From Delphinapterus leucas (Eukaryota; Chordata; Mammalia; Artiodactyla; Monodontidae): a stretch of 64,000 bases of DNA. Position 1 is the first letter of the stretch. Each line of letters starts with the position of its first letter. The stretch covers positions 9,275,702 to 9,339,701 of the forward strand of contig NW_022098030.1 in the NCBI RefSeq assembly GCF_002288925.2. The letters run 5' to 3'. Positions 21,690 to 34,877 of this stretch are shown here, piece by piece. The notes beneath the pieces were generated by a model, which was given only the letters and a program-made list of their open reading frames with translations, did not search any database and was not told the origin of the DNA. The position numbers were made by a program, and so were the translations under genes.

Positions 21690-21870
21690 TTATACATACT
21701 TTATAATTTTTATTTCAATGGCTGCATAACATGTCTCTTTGGATGTATACCAAAGTTGTCTTAAGTCTTCAACTGCTGGGTATTATTTTCCGACTCTTCT
21801 GTATCCTTTTTTCTTTTCCAAAAACAATGTTGCAAATATAAGCTATTGCTGACCTTCGAAAACCTTTTGG
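21690..21870 (-). repeat. Possible old L1 3' UTR fragment
   Basis: The text 'ggctgcataacatgtctctt' followed by 'caatgttgcaaatataagct' resembles the antisense 3' UTR of old L1 or HAL1 elements. Similarity is low. Confidence 0.35.
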
Positions 21871-21879
21871 TTAGGATGA

Positions 21880-23600
21880 CTCCATACTTATCAAGAAAAA
21901 TACAGATGGTCAACTTCTAATTTTAAACACCAATCCAAATAAACATAGCTCTAAATTACATGAGCAGTGAATAGCTCCACATTGGAAACTTAAAATAACA
22001 CCACCTACTCTGTCTTCCTAAAAGAACTTTGTTATCATACCACCCATTGTTATACTGAGTTTCTTGATGCTGGGACACATTTCTGAATTACGTCCACTCC
22101 CAGAGCTTAGCATGACTGTCAATAAACAGCTACTAAATTGAAGGCGAAGTGTGTTCACAGCCTGACTTACTGGAGATGCTAAGTAGATAAAATGTTCAGA
22201 CTTCCTGCTATCCTGAGTGGGAAAAGAGGAAATGGGGAGGGACAACCGCGGCTGGAGACCATTCCCTACTAACCAGAAATAGAAAAGGCCCAGTGATGGG
22301 GCTGAGAGAAACCAGATGGCTCTGTGGGGTAGTGGTTATTTCTTGAACCACTTTATTATCAGAGTCTGTACCTAACTATAATTGCAACTCAAGGGGATTA
22401 TTAAAAACACTCAAGAGGTTACAGAATCACAGGTTCCAATGCCAGTTCTGCTCCAGTGACATGTGCACCTAGGAAGCACTGAGACCACAGTTTCTTCTGG
22501 AAACGGGATGAGGACAGTGCTTGCTTCACAGGGTTGAGATTACACGAGGATACAAAATTATTGTCTTCTCCCTCTCCTTTTCTGTCTCCTCATCATCTCA
22601 AACACACAAAGTAGGATCTTCTTGTCAACATGCCTGAATGACCACTGAGTCCAAATGCCGAGGATGTGTGAACTGGCTCTGCCTATACTAGGTTTATAGC
22701 CTTTCTTAGGTTAAACCTGGAAAAGATAACTGTGAAAACAGGTGGTGAAGTACATACCAAGCCACATAAATAGGCTTTACTATTGTTACTAAATTGCAGC
22801 CTGGGGTCCATCTCTCCTTAGACTACTTTGAAGTCACCTTTCTGCTATCAAGTGATGAAAAAAAGTTAATATTATTCGAAGAAAACACAATTAGGAAGTT
22901 ATATCTGTTATCAAAATGAGTTCGGAATGCTAATTATAATGGTGTTTGGAATGATTCTAATTTTGCATTATCCACATTAGTGTTACTCATTAAACAAAAA
23001 TAATAAAAAATTGACATTATGAAGTTAATGTGGGATAACCGATCTCTTGAAAGCTCACATATACTCATTAACTGTGTCCCCTAAAGAGTCAAAATCCAAA
23101 TAAACTAAAAATGTGCATATTTCAGAACGTCATTCAATATTTTTAAGCAGCTATAGATTTCTACATTCAGATGAAACATTTTGGTTTAGATATGTCTATT
23201 TTAATAGAGTAAAAAAACAGTTTTTAAAAAAAATTTTAAAAGCCTATGGACATACATTATGTAATGCTTAAAGCATCACTATAGCTTCTTATTTGAATAA
23301 ATAGAAACTGATGAAATTTACATACTGGTGTGCTCAAATGTGACATAAGAGTATCACTGCCTTAGGTAACGGCTTTGATAGTATCAACCATTATTTTGAT
23401 AAAAAATTTCATGTGTTTGTTAAACATTTATGAATAAAACTAGATATAAAAGACTTTCTTCTTATAGGGTTATTTTCTCTCTTCAAAGACAAAGGCTTCT
23501 TTATCTTTGAAGCCTACCATGTCTCTGCTCCACAGCAATGACCAGGGTAGCTTAGTGGATGCCCATTGGACTGAATGCCTTCAGGTCTTCTAGCCTTGCT
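21880..23600. other. Intron, nothing recognised
   Basis: AT-rich unique-looking DNA without a nameable repeat, exon or RNA. Confidence 0.45.
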
Positions 23601-23604
23601 ACAA

Positions 23605-23755
23605 AAATTGCAAGGAGTAGCATTGGCATCACCTGGGAGCTTGACAGAACTGCAGAATTTCAGTTGCCACCTACTGACTCAGAATCTGAATTTCAACAAG
23701 GTCTCCCAATGCTTTGTATGCTTATTAAAATTGGAGAAGCATGGTTCTAGAGGTT
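23605..23755 (+). mobile_element. MER5A-like hAT MITE
   Basis: The text 'agcattggcatcacctggga', then 'actgactcagaatctgaatt' and 'ttggagaagcatggttctag', follows the MER5A consensus order (hAT-Charlie nonautonomous element). It is diverged. Confidence 0.7.
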
Positions 23756-23759
23756 ATTT

Positions 23760-26055
23760 CCAGATTCTAGATTATGTCCTTTTAGGGTTTTTGAGATGAA
23801 GTTTCCTATAAGAAGATGAAGTTCCTATAGAGCAAAAGTGTATCAGATCACATGTCTATTCTTCCATAAAGTAGAATTCTTCTCTTGGCCATGTAATTAT
23901 TTAAGGTAATAAATGTTCAAATGAAACTTTATTAACAGAAGCCATAAATGACTGAATATTGTTAGACAGAAGGAGAGGGAATGAAAAGCTTTTTCATAAC
24001 CAAAGAAGAGCATGTAAGTGTTTCTAAACAGATTTAAAGACTGCCTCACTATGTAACTGAAATGCAAGAAGTCCAGGTGACTGACAGGCTGTCTGATTAC
24101 ATAGTAGTATCATTGCTCTCTGCCAGCTATGACTCATGGACTGGGGAACAGAAACCCAACCACATCTGCTGATGTCTTCCCTCACACACATCCTCTTTTA
24201 TTAAAGACAGCCGATGAAATTTTCAGCATGTTAACAAAGGCAGGCAAGCAGCTTGCAACCCAGTAACATGGGGCTTGTGGCTCCTCACAGACTAGAAAGG
24301 AAAACCAGACCTTTCTCATTTCCTTGAAGAGGGCAGATGCTTTACATCAAAGGGGCTGACTAGCAGCCATAATGAGGCAACGAATGATGGCTTTTCCAAG
24401 TCTCTAGGGAATTATGCCTTTATTGTTACTTTACTGTGCTCGTTGGCTTACTTCTCTAACATTGGAGGAAATAAGCAAAATTAAAATGAATATATATGTA
24501 GATGTATATTGGGATGGGGTAGAGCAAAGGTAAGATTATGAAGGTCTTACTCTAATCTAATGCCCTTGAGGCTCCCAAGGAACCCAGCTGATCACACAGC
24601 ACTGGAACACAAAATCATCTTCCTAGCCTTTGCCTATTACATAGTCTTGGAAAGATATCTATGGAGGAGGAATAGTGAGACCATAACGGGATTTAAGATT
24701 GGGAATCCATGTTTCTACTGGGAACAGGACTAAAATATAGAACTTTGAACAGAGGACATGGGTGAGGCCTAGGAAAAGGAAAAGAAGGACTTGGTTGAAA
24801 TGTTCTGGAGTTGTAAACCCACACAGTAACTGGCCTCTCTGTATCCCATTAGTCCCTGAGGCCACTTCCCTTTTCTGAAAATAAATCAACAGGCAAGAGA
24901 AGCTATGAAAAAGATGAAGACAGAGATAACAGACCGATAGTTCTAGTTTTATAAATATATCAATTTTCACTCAAAGTGTTGCTGAAATTATCCATATAGT
25001 TGTACATTTACTGTTGTAAGAACTAAATAACTTTTAAGAAAGAACGTCTAAAGTTAGCCTTACCCAGCTGTTATTCAGTTAATACACTACACATTTGGGG
25101 GATGTTTTCAAGATAACCACCTTTAACTTCCCTTCTGAATTTGCAAACTTAAATGAGTTTGCACAGTCTGAAGTTTTTAATGGATTCTCACTCTTTTTCA
25201 AATAGTTACCCAATAACTTAATGAAGGCTGCCTACTGCCATTCAACTGGATTCACTTGAAATTGCTTACCCAATTTAATTTACCGGAGCAGTAACTGTAC
25301 ATGATGCTTAAAAATGAATGGTATAAACTTTAAAGAAACATATTCATGAAAAAGAGTATTTATGCATACATTTAAGGGATCTCTTTATATTTATTGTGCC
25401 TTGTATATGGCAAATATTTAATAAATAGTTACTGAATTAAAGTTTTTAAGATTATCAGGTTTATGGGAAAAAAGTGTGACATGGATTGAGACAAAATTAG
25501 ATACCCTATTCCCCTCGGTTCCAATATCACTCCTTCTCCTTGGTCCCACTGGCATGCGCAGTGGGCTGATACCAACCTGAAACCTCAATACATTACCCTT
25601 GATTCCTGGGGAATGAATACATTCCCCCACACGCACACATATACATTCATCCAGTTGTTTAGTCTTGGCAACTTCACCCTCAAATCTCCCTTAAATCTGT
25701 CTTTCAATTATAATTATGCTCCTTTCTCCCAACTTGGTTTAAGCCGTGGTCAACTTCTGAGATTGTTTAAATAAAATTATTTTGACAGAAAAGAATAATA
25801 AATGAATGGGTAGCTGAAAAGACTGATGGGTGACAGGTTAAATGAATGAACACACAAGTAAAGCCATATGCAGGGTTTTTTCTTTATTGTAAGTATTTTA
25901 GTCATACAAGAATTTCAGAGAATACAATAAAAACTGTGTACCTGCCTAACAAATAAAACTTTATAAAGACAGCTGAAGCCCCCAAATATCTTTCGGTGAA
26001 ATAACCCCCCTTCCTTCCAAGAAAGCCACTATCCTGAAGCTGGTATTTATCATTC
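23760..26055. other. Intron, largely unassigned
   Basis: No gene. A short L2-type 3' tail is seen at about 25380-25440 ('ggcaaatatttaataaatag'). The frame at 24659-24970 (minus, 103 codons) has no recognisable features. Confidence 0.45.
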
Positions 26056-26329
26056 CCACGTATGTTTCACACTTTTTTTGTGTGTGTACCCATAGCAAAT
26101 GTATGATCTTATACATTTATAAGTTTTAATTTTATACATATGTCATTATCCATCATGGGATGCCATCCTGACAAGCACTCACTTGGAACTTGAAATTTCT
26201 GCTCATCTTTTTGTTTTTCAGATTTATCCTTGTTATATATGTAAGGTTTTGTTGTTTCACATAAATTCTGTTGAATGACTACCCATTTTCTGAAGGATCG
26301 GCTTACAGACTATGTAAAAGAGGCTGCCA

Positions 26330-26840
26330 CTATAATTCAAAAAGCTACACGCCCTCCTATGTTCATAACAGCACTATTCATAATAGCCAAGACATGGAAA
26401 CAACCTAAATGTCCATTGACAGATGAATGGATAAAAAAGATGTGGAAAGTATAAACAATGGAATGCTACTCAGCCATAAAAAAGAATGAAATAATGCCAT
26501 TTGCAGCAACATGGATGCAACTAGAGATTATTATACTAGGTGAAGTAAGCCAGAAAGAGAAAGACAAATACCATATGATATCACTTACATGTGGAGTCTA
26601 AAATATGACATAGATGAACTTACCTACGAAACAGAAGCAGACTCACAGACATAAAGAACAGACTTGTGGTTGCTAAGGGGAAGGAGGGTGGGGGAGGAAT
26701 GAATTGGGAGGTTGGGGTTAGCAGATGCAAACTATTAGATATAGAATAGATAAGCAACAAGGTCCTACCGTCCAGCACAGGTAGCTATATTCAATATCCT
26801 GTGATAAACCATAAAGGAAAAAGAATATAAAAAAGAATGT

Positions 26841-26896
<56 letters not shown>

Positions 26897-26989
26897 AACT
26901 GAATCACTTTGCTGTATAGCAGAAATTAATACAACATTGTAAATCAACTACACTTCAATTAAAAAAAAACCTCTCATCTTAAAAAAAAG
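26330..26989 (+). mobile_element. 5'-truncated L1 insertion with two A-tracts
   Basis: The 3' end of a cetartiodactyl-type L1, from the end of ORF2 ('catggaaacaacctaaatgt', 'ctactcagccataaaaaaga') through the 3' UTR ('ttgctgtatagcagaaatta', 'actacacttcaatt'). The duplication GAGGCTGCCA is perfect (26320-26329 and 26990-26999). The first A-run is followed by CCTCTCATCTT and a second A-run before the duplication. A (TG)n(TA)n run lies inside the 3' UTR. Confidence 0.9.
26838..26896. repeat. (TG)n(TA)n microsatellite
   Basis: A compound dinucleotide repeat of about 59 bases within the 3' UTR of the inserted L1. Confidence 0.95.
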
Positions 26990-27337
26990 GAGGCTGCCAT
27001 CAATATTCTTGTGAATATCTCCACATGTACTTATGGGAGAGTTTCTAAGACTGGAGTTGCTAGACATGGGGGATCTTCAACTTTGCCAGATATCACCAAA
27101 TTGCTCTTCTGTGTGGTTGTAGCAAAATGCATTAGCATCAACATGTAACAGGGGTCTCTCTGTTTCCTATCCTTAATGCCACTTAGTGTTGTCTGGCTTT
27201 TTAAGTTTTGCAAATTGAGAGTTGGAAAACAGTATCTTATTCTGTGCTTAGTTTTTTTTCCTGATTACTAGAGAGGTTAATAATATTTTCAGAAGCTTAC
27301 TAGCTTTTTACATTTCCTCTTCAGTGATCCACCTGTT

Positions 27338-27696
27338 TTTTGTTTGTTTGTTTGTTTTAAATTTATTTATTTTTGGCTGCGTTGGGCCTTCGTTGCTACA
27401 TGTGGGCTTTCCCTAGTTGCGACAAGCGGGGGCTACTCTTCATTGTGGTGTGCTGGCTTCTCGCTGCGGTGGCTTCTGTTGTTGTGGAGCACAGGCTCTA
27501 GGCGTGCGGGCTTCAGTAGCTGTGGCTCGCAGGCTCAGTAGTTGTTGGTCGCGAGCTCTAGAGCACAGGCTCAGTAGTTGAGGTGCACGGGCTCAGTTGC
27601 TCCACGGCATGTGGGATCTTCCCAGACCAGGGCTCTTACCCGTATCCCCAGCATTGGCAGGCGGATTTTTAACCACTGCGCCACCAGGGAAGCCCA
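27338..27696 (-). mobile_element. CHR SINE, long type
   Basis: Complete antisense copy with tail 'gtttgtttgttttaaattta' and intact tRNA-like head at the right. The 11-bp duplication ATCCACCTGTT is perfect (27327-27337 and 27697-27707). It is inserted into an old L1. Confidence 0.95.
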
Positions 27697-28229
27697 ATCC
27701 ACCTGTTCTTTAACATTTGGACAGAATACGTTCTGTAAGGATTGTCAACTACATGGTGATATTTGAAAGGTAATTACTCAGGGCTCCCATCACCTCAGAA
27801 CAGCTGGTAAATAAGACTGTCTGGCCTGGTGTTTTCCTGGTCAGGGTCACTTTCTCAAGACTAACAACTAGATAACCACTGTTTCTAAGGTGAAAAGTCT
27901 GTTATACATAAAATGGAAAATCCTCGATATAGGTGCACTTACAACGTGGTGAGAGGAGGATAACAGAAATCTGGGCAGCAAGAGGGACAGCAGGAGCTGC
28001 CAAAATGTGTCACAGTGATTATGGGACCTGGACCACTGTATGTGGGAGAAGGATGGCTTTTTGCTGGTGCTTCTAGCATGCAGAACAGATTTTTCTTTAT
28101 GGCCTGCTTCTCTGTCTCTATTCAGATGCCTTGCTTTCTGGCTTCTTAGTTCCTTTTCCCAGGGGCCACAAGCAAATTTAAGATGAACAATATGTTTCAT
28201 AGTCTTCCTCTATTTACTGCCCTCCATTT

Positions 28230-29045
28230 CTACTGGCACTGCCTGAGTTAGCATCTCATCCCATTCCTAAACGCTATCAGCCTCCTATTCTCCCCACTTT
28301 CAATTTCTTCCTTAATCCAATACCTTCAACCTGACCATCTGTCTTTCTTAAGCACAGTGGGGTTTTAGAGGGTCAACCTGTGCCGACAGAAAAGAATCCA
28401 CTTTCATGCCAGTACTAGGAAACCCTTTACAACTTGGCACCCCAAATAAGCCCTCCATATACATCCTTCATGAGCCACGTGAAACTTCTCTTTCGGCCGT
28501 GTGCTATTTTGAACATCCATTTCTTATCAAACTACTCTTCTGACAAAGCTCTTCTTCCACTCTCTTTTTTACAAACTTCTGTTCATTTCAAAAACGAACT
28601 GAACAGGGCTTCCCTGGTAGCGCAGTGGTTGAGAGTCCGCCTGCCGATGCAGGGGACACGGGTTCGCGCCCCGGTCCGGAAAGATCCCACATGCCGCGGA
28701 GCGGCTGGGCCCGTGAGCCGTGGCCGCTGAGCCTGCACGTCTGGAGCCTGTGCTCCGCAACGGGAGAGGCCACAACAGTGAGAGGCCCGCGTAACGCAAA
28801 AAAAAAAAAACAAAAAAACCCCAAAAATACGAACTGAACAATCTCTTATTCATAGCTTACTTTCTATGTTGCCATAGTACTGTCTACATACATTAATTGC
28901 AACACTTACCACAATGAATTATATCTACTTGTTGTGTCTGTCTTCTAAGCTGGAAGGTAAGATAGTGAATTTACTTTGTTTTCGTAGTGCTAGTGCCAGG
29001 CTCTGGCATGTGAAAGAAACTCTCAGTGAATGCTTTCTGAAAGAA
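28230..29045 (+). repeat. L2 LINE 3' region, interrupted by a SINE
   Basis: Sense L2 3' region: 'accctttacaacttggcacc' and the C/T-rich UTR to the left, 'agtgccaggctctggcatgt' and 'ctcagtgaatgctttctgaa' at the right end. A CHR SINE separates the parts. Confidence 0.55.
28606..28828 (+). mobile_element. CHR SINE, short type
   Basis: Sense copy with a tRNA-like head ('gcgcagtggttgagagtccg'), a complete body and an A-rich tail with C interruptions. The 12-bp duplication ACGAACTGAACA is perfect (28594-28605 and 28829-28840). It sits inside an L2. Confidence 0.95.
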
Positions 29046-29094
29046 GGAAATTTTGTATGGTTTAGCAAAAAGAGGTGACCTAGGAGAGGTAAAT

Positions 29095-29420
29095 TCTAGT
29101 CCAATCTCAGCGTAATTTAACAAACATTTATTAAGCACTTACTATATGTCAAGGTTGCTGCCAGATATGCTATATTAAGTGGTGAAAAAGAACAATATAT
29201 TTTTTTGGTCTGTATGTGTCTTGAGCTAACTTTAATTGCACACTTGGCATTTATCACTAACTATTAGGAGGTGTACATTCTATTATGTATCATTTATGCT
29301 CCTGAAATTTGTGAGGTCGGCAAAACTGATATCCATGCCCTGTTTTAAGAACTATAGGGCATTGTACAGAAGAAGGCTTCACCGCCCTCAAGGAGTTTAC
29401 AGTCCAGGGCATGAACACAA
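29095..29420 (-). repeat. L2 fragment
   Basis: Antisense L2 3' end at the left ('caaacatttattaagcactt') and again at the right ('gccctcaaggagtttacagt'), with about 150 bases of unassigned sequence between. Confidence 0.45.
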
Positions 29421-30683
29421 ATTCTTCTACGCCAAAGGAGAATCAGACATGTCTACAAAGGACATACGAAGACTGAGCTAAGGGGTAAAGGGAGATTCCT
29501 TCCTTATGGGTGTGAAGCTTTTAGACAAGATAAATGATCAGGTTGCTTCAAATCTTTTATTCTTCTGAAATAAGAATGATACAGAAACTTTTGAAATGAA
29601 TGGGTCATATCAAAATCAGTTTGTTACTTTTTAAAGCAAACTGCGGAAAGCAGAGCCAGCAGTGGAGAGAAGCCTTCACAGAGCAGGGTCTGCATTTCAA
29701 TTAGTCTGGAGATTCAGATATTAGTAGTGACAGCCATGATGTTAACCCTTCTGAGACCAAACCAAAATGGAAAAAAAATTATTAAAAAATGAAATATTAA
29801 TACAACAAATGAAAGGTCTTTCACAAAATTTTATGACAAAAAAACCCCACAACCAATGCAATGTTCGCAATTCAGAAATGATAGTTCTTTGTAGTCATAT
29901 GCTGACTACAGTCAGATTTTGAATAAAGCATCTCTGCAAAAAGATTTATCAAACTGTACATCCAGCAAGGGAAAACAACACAGGAAGTCTAGCAAAGGCA
30001 AGGCAAATTCTGACAGATAACAGAAATGATTCATTCTGATTCTGTTTCAACACAGTATTTGTGTTTTTGAAATAGTTTTGAATAAAACAAAACAGATATA
30101 GGTGACAAGCAAGACACGACACTGTATTACGGCAGTAATTTCAATTTGTCAGTGACATATTTTATCCTGTGTGCTCAATCCTTATCTCCTACCTCTGTTC
30201 CATCCCAGCGGGTATTACAAGAATGTTCATTTAAGTTTTATGATGGGTGTGACTGCCACAGTGTGGAGTGCTATTCACTTCAGTAGCAATCAAAATGCCA
30301 ACAGCTGTGGTTTGGGGGATAGCAAACAGTGACTGTAATAAAGTCATTTCAAAGGTGGTGGCAATTTCTAACAGATTTTAAAGTACATCTACTAGATTAA
30401 GGATATGACCTCAGAAATTATTCTTCACTGAGGATGATCCTATTTCAAAGATAAGTTTTCCTTATGTCCTTAATTTCACAGGAAGTCTCTCACATGATCC
30501 AAATGGAAAACCTTGATCCCAGGCCACCTAAGTTTCACTCACAGCTTTTTTTTTTTTTAACTTTTTTTAATTGAATGAAAAATTCTTTAAATTGTATAGT
30601 GCTTTACAGTTTTCAAAAGTTTCACACACACATGATTTCATACAGTCCCTCTTCTCCCCCTATCCCTCACTCACAGCTTTTAT
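29421..30683. other. Intron, nothing recognised
   Basis: No gene or confident repeat. Confidence 0.45.
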
Positions 30684-30696
30684 AAAATGCAATTGG

Positions 30697-31031
30697 GGGA
30701 CTTCCCTGGTGGCGCAGTGGTTAAGAATCCGCCTGCCAATGCAGGGGACACGGGTTCGAGCCCTGGTCCGGAAAGATCCCACATGCCGCGGAGCAACTAA
30801 GCCCGTGTGCCACAACTACTGAGCCTGCGCTCTAGAGCCCGCGAGCCACAACTACTGAAGCCTGTGCGCCTACAGCCTGTGCTCTGCAACAAGAGAAGCC
30901 ACCACAATGAGAAGCCTGCCCCCCGCAACAAAGAGTAGCCCCCGCTCACCGCAACTAGAGAAAGCCCGCATGCAGCAGCGAAGACCCAATGCAGCCAAAA
31001 ATTAAATAAATGAATAAATAAATAAATTTTA
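30697..31031 (+). mobile_element. CHR SINE, long type
   Basis: Complete sense copy from the 'gacttccctggtggcgcagt' head to an (AAAT)n tail. The 13-bp duplication AAAATGCAATTGG is perfect (30684-30696 and 31032-31044). Confidence 0.95.
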
Positions 31032-31044
31032 AAAATGCAATTGG

Positions 31045-34000
31045 CACACTTTATCTTGATTTTCAACAAGCACGTAGCTCATCATTTGAAGGAAAATGAC
31101 TAAATAAATTTCTACCTATGTGAGAAAATATACAATGACTTAAAGTCCATGAAGATTAGAAAAATGAAAGTAAGAAGAATTTATTGAAGGTTAAAAACAA
31201 TGAAGGAAAGAAGTTTAGAAAAAGATCTGCACAGTAGGCAAACATTACGTCTCTCAAACACCAAGAGCTGTCTTCTCTTACTAATCTAGGGAGCTGCTAC
31301 AAAAGCCCATAGCATCTTCTCCTTTTCTTTGAACCAAAGTCCTTGCCTGTTTCTAGTCCAAATATGATTTAAGCAACATAATTCACTCTACACTTTATGC
31401 GTTTCTTTTTAGCATGAAGGGGAGGGAGGAACACGTGCATGCTTTCTCAATCATAGTCATATTACACAGAAGGATTTCCAGCTGTAAGGCCATCCAAGTG
31501 TGTATGTGTGAAGCATGAGTTTGAATATATCTAATACAATGACTGCTCATTCCAAGGAGTTGAAACATGTCACTGGAATAATCATGTTGTTATTAAAATG
31601 TATTTTCAGAGACATGTTGGAAGTTGAGATTTAGACTTATAACATTTAAGCACTCAAATGCCATGGAAGATGGAAGCAGAGAGCTAATTCTTTTTTGTTG
31701 CCAGGTGGGGGGGCCAGCGGCTGGCCTCTTTTTTTTTTTTTGCTCTGTAAATTGATCTGATCAAAAAAATACAATACAACAAGAGGTATGGACATACCAC
31801 ATTGACAGAATCAAAGTTATACTGGAATAAAGACTTGACAGATGCCACAACAATCAGATCCAGGAGATTATTTTTAACCTAGGTACATCACTTCTCATAA
31901 TTAACTTCTATGTTTGCAATACACAGCTTTGATCTGATGGAGGTCAACTGGGAGACAGTAGTTTGCATGTTGTGGAAATGACAGATTTGTTCCTGAATGG
32001 GGCTAATTGAAAATATTCATTTTTTTATTATGGAAATAAGCATGTCAGAGACCTTAGAACAGTGGATTAAGATGAAATTTAGGTTAGGCATACACTCTCT
32101 AAAGATGGATGACACATTTTTTTTTTTCCCTTTCACAAAGCAGATGGGGACCCTGGTGTGAACAAGCAGGATTAATGCAAGGCTGACAGTGTCATTCAGA
32201 GCAATCACATTTCAACATGACATCAGAAGGCAGCAACTGTACATCCACAGAATGAATAGGAAGAAACACATTTCCCTGGGAGAATTCAGGCACACAGCAA
32301 GTGGAAAGTTTTGTGAATGCTCTAAGTTAGGATGACCAGATCAAACGTAACGAGCAGGAGTAAAGCAATCCCTCCAGAAACTATAAATCTTTCCAGGGAC
32401 TAAAAATAAAATGTAAACACACTGTCTGCTGCATGGCATTCTATTTGCACTTTCCTAGGGCCTAGACTTTGTTGATACATGCTTGTAAAAATAATGATGC
32501 AAGGTCTTCACACATCATTTCAGAAAATATTCCATCAGGACACACCAATCAAGGTGAAGCCATGCTGTACTCCAAGCCATTATACTGGCCAAAGTGTCAC
32601 ACCTGCTGAAAATGTAAAAATAAACATGGCTTGTGTGTATCTACACTCATGGCAAATCAAGGGAGGCTGAATGGCAGAATTTCTGCCACTCACGTAGTCT
32701 AAGCTCACATCTCCCCCTCAAGATCTCTGCATTCACTTGCACACTTGGCCTTTATTTCTGAAACGTTTGTGACCTGAAACTGTCACGTTCAGACTGAACC
32801 TCCTAACTTAAAGCCTGTATAGTCAGCACATTATAGGAAGGCATTAAAGACTGGCTTGATGACACTTTTCTCCATAATAGCTTCCAAAACTGTAAATAAA
32901 ACAGATTTTGTATCACCTTGACCTAATCTTATCTCTTCTCTGAGCAACTCTATTTTTGAAAATGCTACACACTTATTTTCTTGACTCCCTTCCTTGGTCT
33001 AACCTATTAATATAAAACAAGTGAGCGAGCAAACAAATAATAAGCAATCAATAAAGCAACTGCACAGACCAAGAGTCCAAGCAACTGAGAACCTCAGATA
33101 TATTTATTGAATACTTATTCACCCATACTCACAAATAACAACCAAAATACTTGAAAAGGAAGGTAGAACAAAATAAATTATTCCAATGATTAATTCTCAT
33201 ATGCCAACTTTGATTTCTTTTAGACTCATCTTCAATACTGAGTTAGGGAACCATAATGAATATGTGGTACATGTCAAATATGTCTACAAAATCACAAATA
33301 CATTTTCACCTACTCAAAAAACATAATTTTGTATTGACAATGCAACAACCGTGAATAGTGATTTGATATGTGACTACAGAAAAAACTTGGCTACATTTCA
33401 TCTCTACCTATGATTTGTACCTGAACAAGAAACCAAAAAGAACTTCTCTAGAAGTATAAGAGAGGCACATCTCAATTATTTCATGTAAGAAATTAGAGGC
33501 AAGATCCTTTTCTGCTATTACATATTAGCTAGTCTTAAAGTATCTTATGAATACTTCCTAAGTATCTAATTAAATTATAGGCCATTTGTCTCATAAATGC
33601 TTAATGTCCATTACATAGAATAACTAAATCCAATTTCAGTATTTTGAAATGGCTCATAGAAATTAAGCTATGCTCTAATGCCTATAATTTAACACTTTTA
33701 TTTACTTCAGTCAAAGACAGAAGTTTTAGAACTTTGTGACCTTCTTTGGTTCATCCAAGAGAAGAAGAAATTAAGTGGTAATTATGAAGGCAATATTCTT
33801 AGAAAATTAAGTCCTGGATGCTAAGTGAACAGGACAGCCACGTGAAAGGGCAGCCTCCAGCAGAGAAGCAGGAGGGCGTGTGGTGAATCTACAGGTTTTT
33901 TAATGCCAGAACTTGAAGAACCCGTGAACTAAAATATTGCCTGCCACATCGGTAAATAAAGAATGTTGCAGCCATCAAGCCATCACATTACAGCTGCCCG

Positions 34001-34645
34001 GGAGAGTGAGCCCTGAGGCAGCTCAGCATGAGAAAACACAGGATACTGGCCCCAGATAGCTGAAGTGCATATCAAAGGAATGATTTCAGTCAGCCCTGAC
34101 TCTTGCATCTTCCTATACATAGAAAAGTGCTGAATTTTTAACTTGAGATATCTGGTTTTCTTTTATTAACACTAATGTTAATAAAAGAAATGTTTAGACT
34201 ACCTGGTCTTTTGTTGCAAAATCTCATATATTGATATATCCAGGATTCCCCCTTGCCTCTTTGGGAATGGTTTTTCAGCGTTGAGATGCTGTGTCCCAGG
34301 CTTGAAGTCCTCAGAACGTCCATTGACTAAAACATAACTCTCTACTTTCAGGTTGTGTAATTTTTTTCAGTCGACAAACCATAGCAGGACAGGAAGCATG
34401 GCCATCCCAAGTGTAAGTAGATCACTACATTAAGTATCTCTTACTAAATAAATGGGGGTTTAGGGAGGTTGAAAAAAAAATCTATAACAATGAAATAATT
34501 AAAATTTCAAGAAAAAAGTCACTAAAGGAGACTTGTAAGCTGCAAATGGTTAAAATATCTCTCCTGTAGTTCTATGACTATCATTTCTAAAATACGTTTG
34601 AGTTCTTCAGTGATCTCATCCATTATAGCCAAATTTCTTTACTTT
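31045..34645. other. Intron, long stretch without recognised repeats
   Basis: About 3.6 kb of AT-rich DNA without a SINE, L1 or LTR that I can name and without an exon. It holds one perfect hairpin at 34157-34190. It may include unrecognised old repeats or conserved noncoding sequence. Confidence 0.45.
34157..34190. repeat. Perfect 15-bp inverted repeat
   Basis: The arms TTTCTTTTATTAACA (34157-34171) and TGTTAATAAAAGAAA (34176-34190) are exact reverse complements around the 4-base loop CTAA. Confidence 0.95.
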
Positions 34646-34877
34646 CATTTTTAATGAAATTTGTTCATTCACTAATTCATTCATCTAATTATTGAGCACC
34701 TATGTTGGGGATTCAGCAGTTCACAAAACAGTTCAAAAGTCTCAGGCCTCAAGGAGCTTAAATGCTACTTCTAAGACATACACAAAAAAATAAGTAAAAT
34801 ATATAGCATGTTATATTGCAGTATATGATATAAAAATGTAACAAATAAAGGGTTTAAGGAATGTATATAAGGAGAGA

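Larger units (their letters stand above)
26060..27720 (-). repeat. Old L1 3' region, interrupted by an L1 and a SINE
   Basis: Antisense 3' part of an older L1 (for example 'ctggagttgctagacatggg', 'tatcaccaaattgctcttct', 'tttgcaaattgagagttgga'). It is cut by a younger sense L1 (26330-26989) and by a CHR SINE (27338-27696), each with its own target duplication. Confidence 0.6.
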
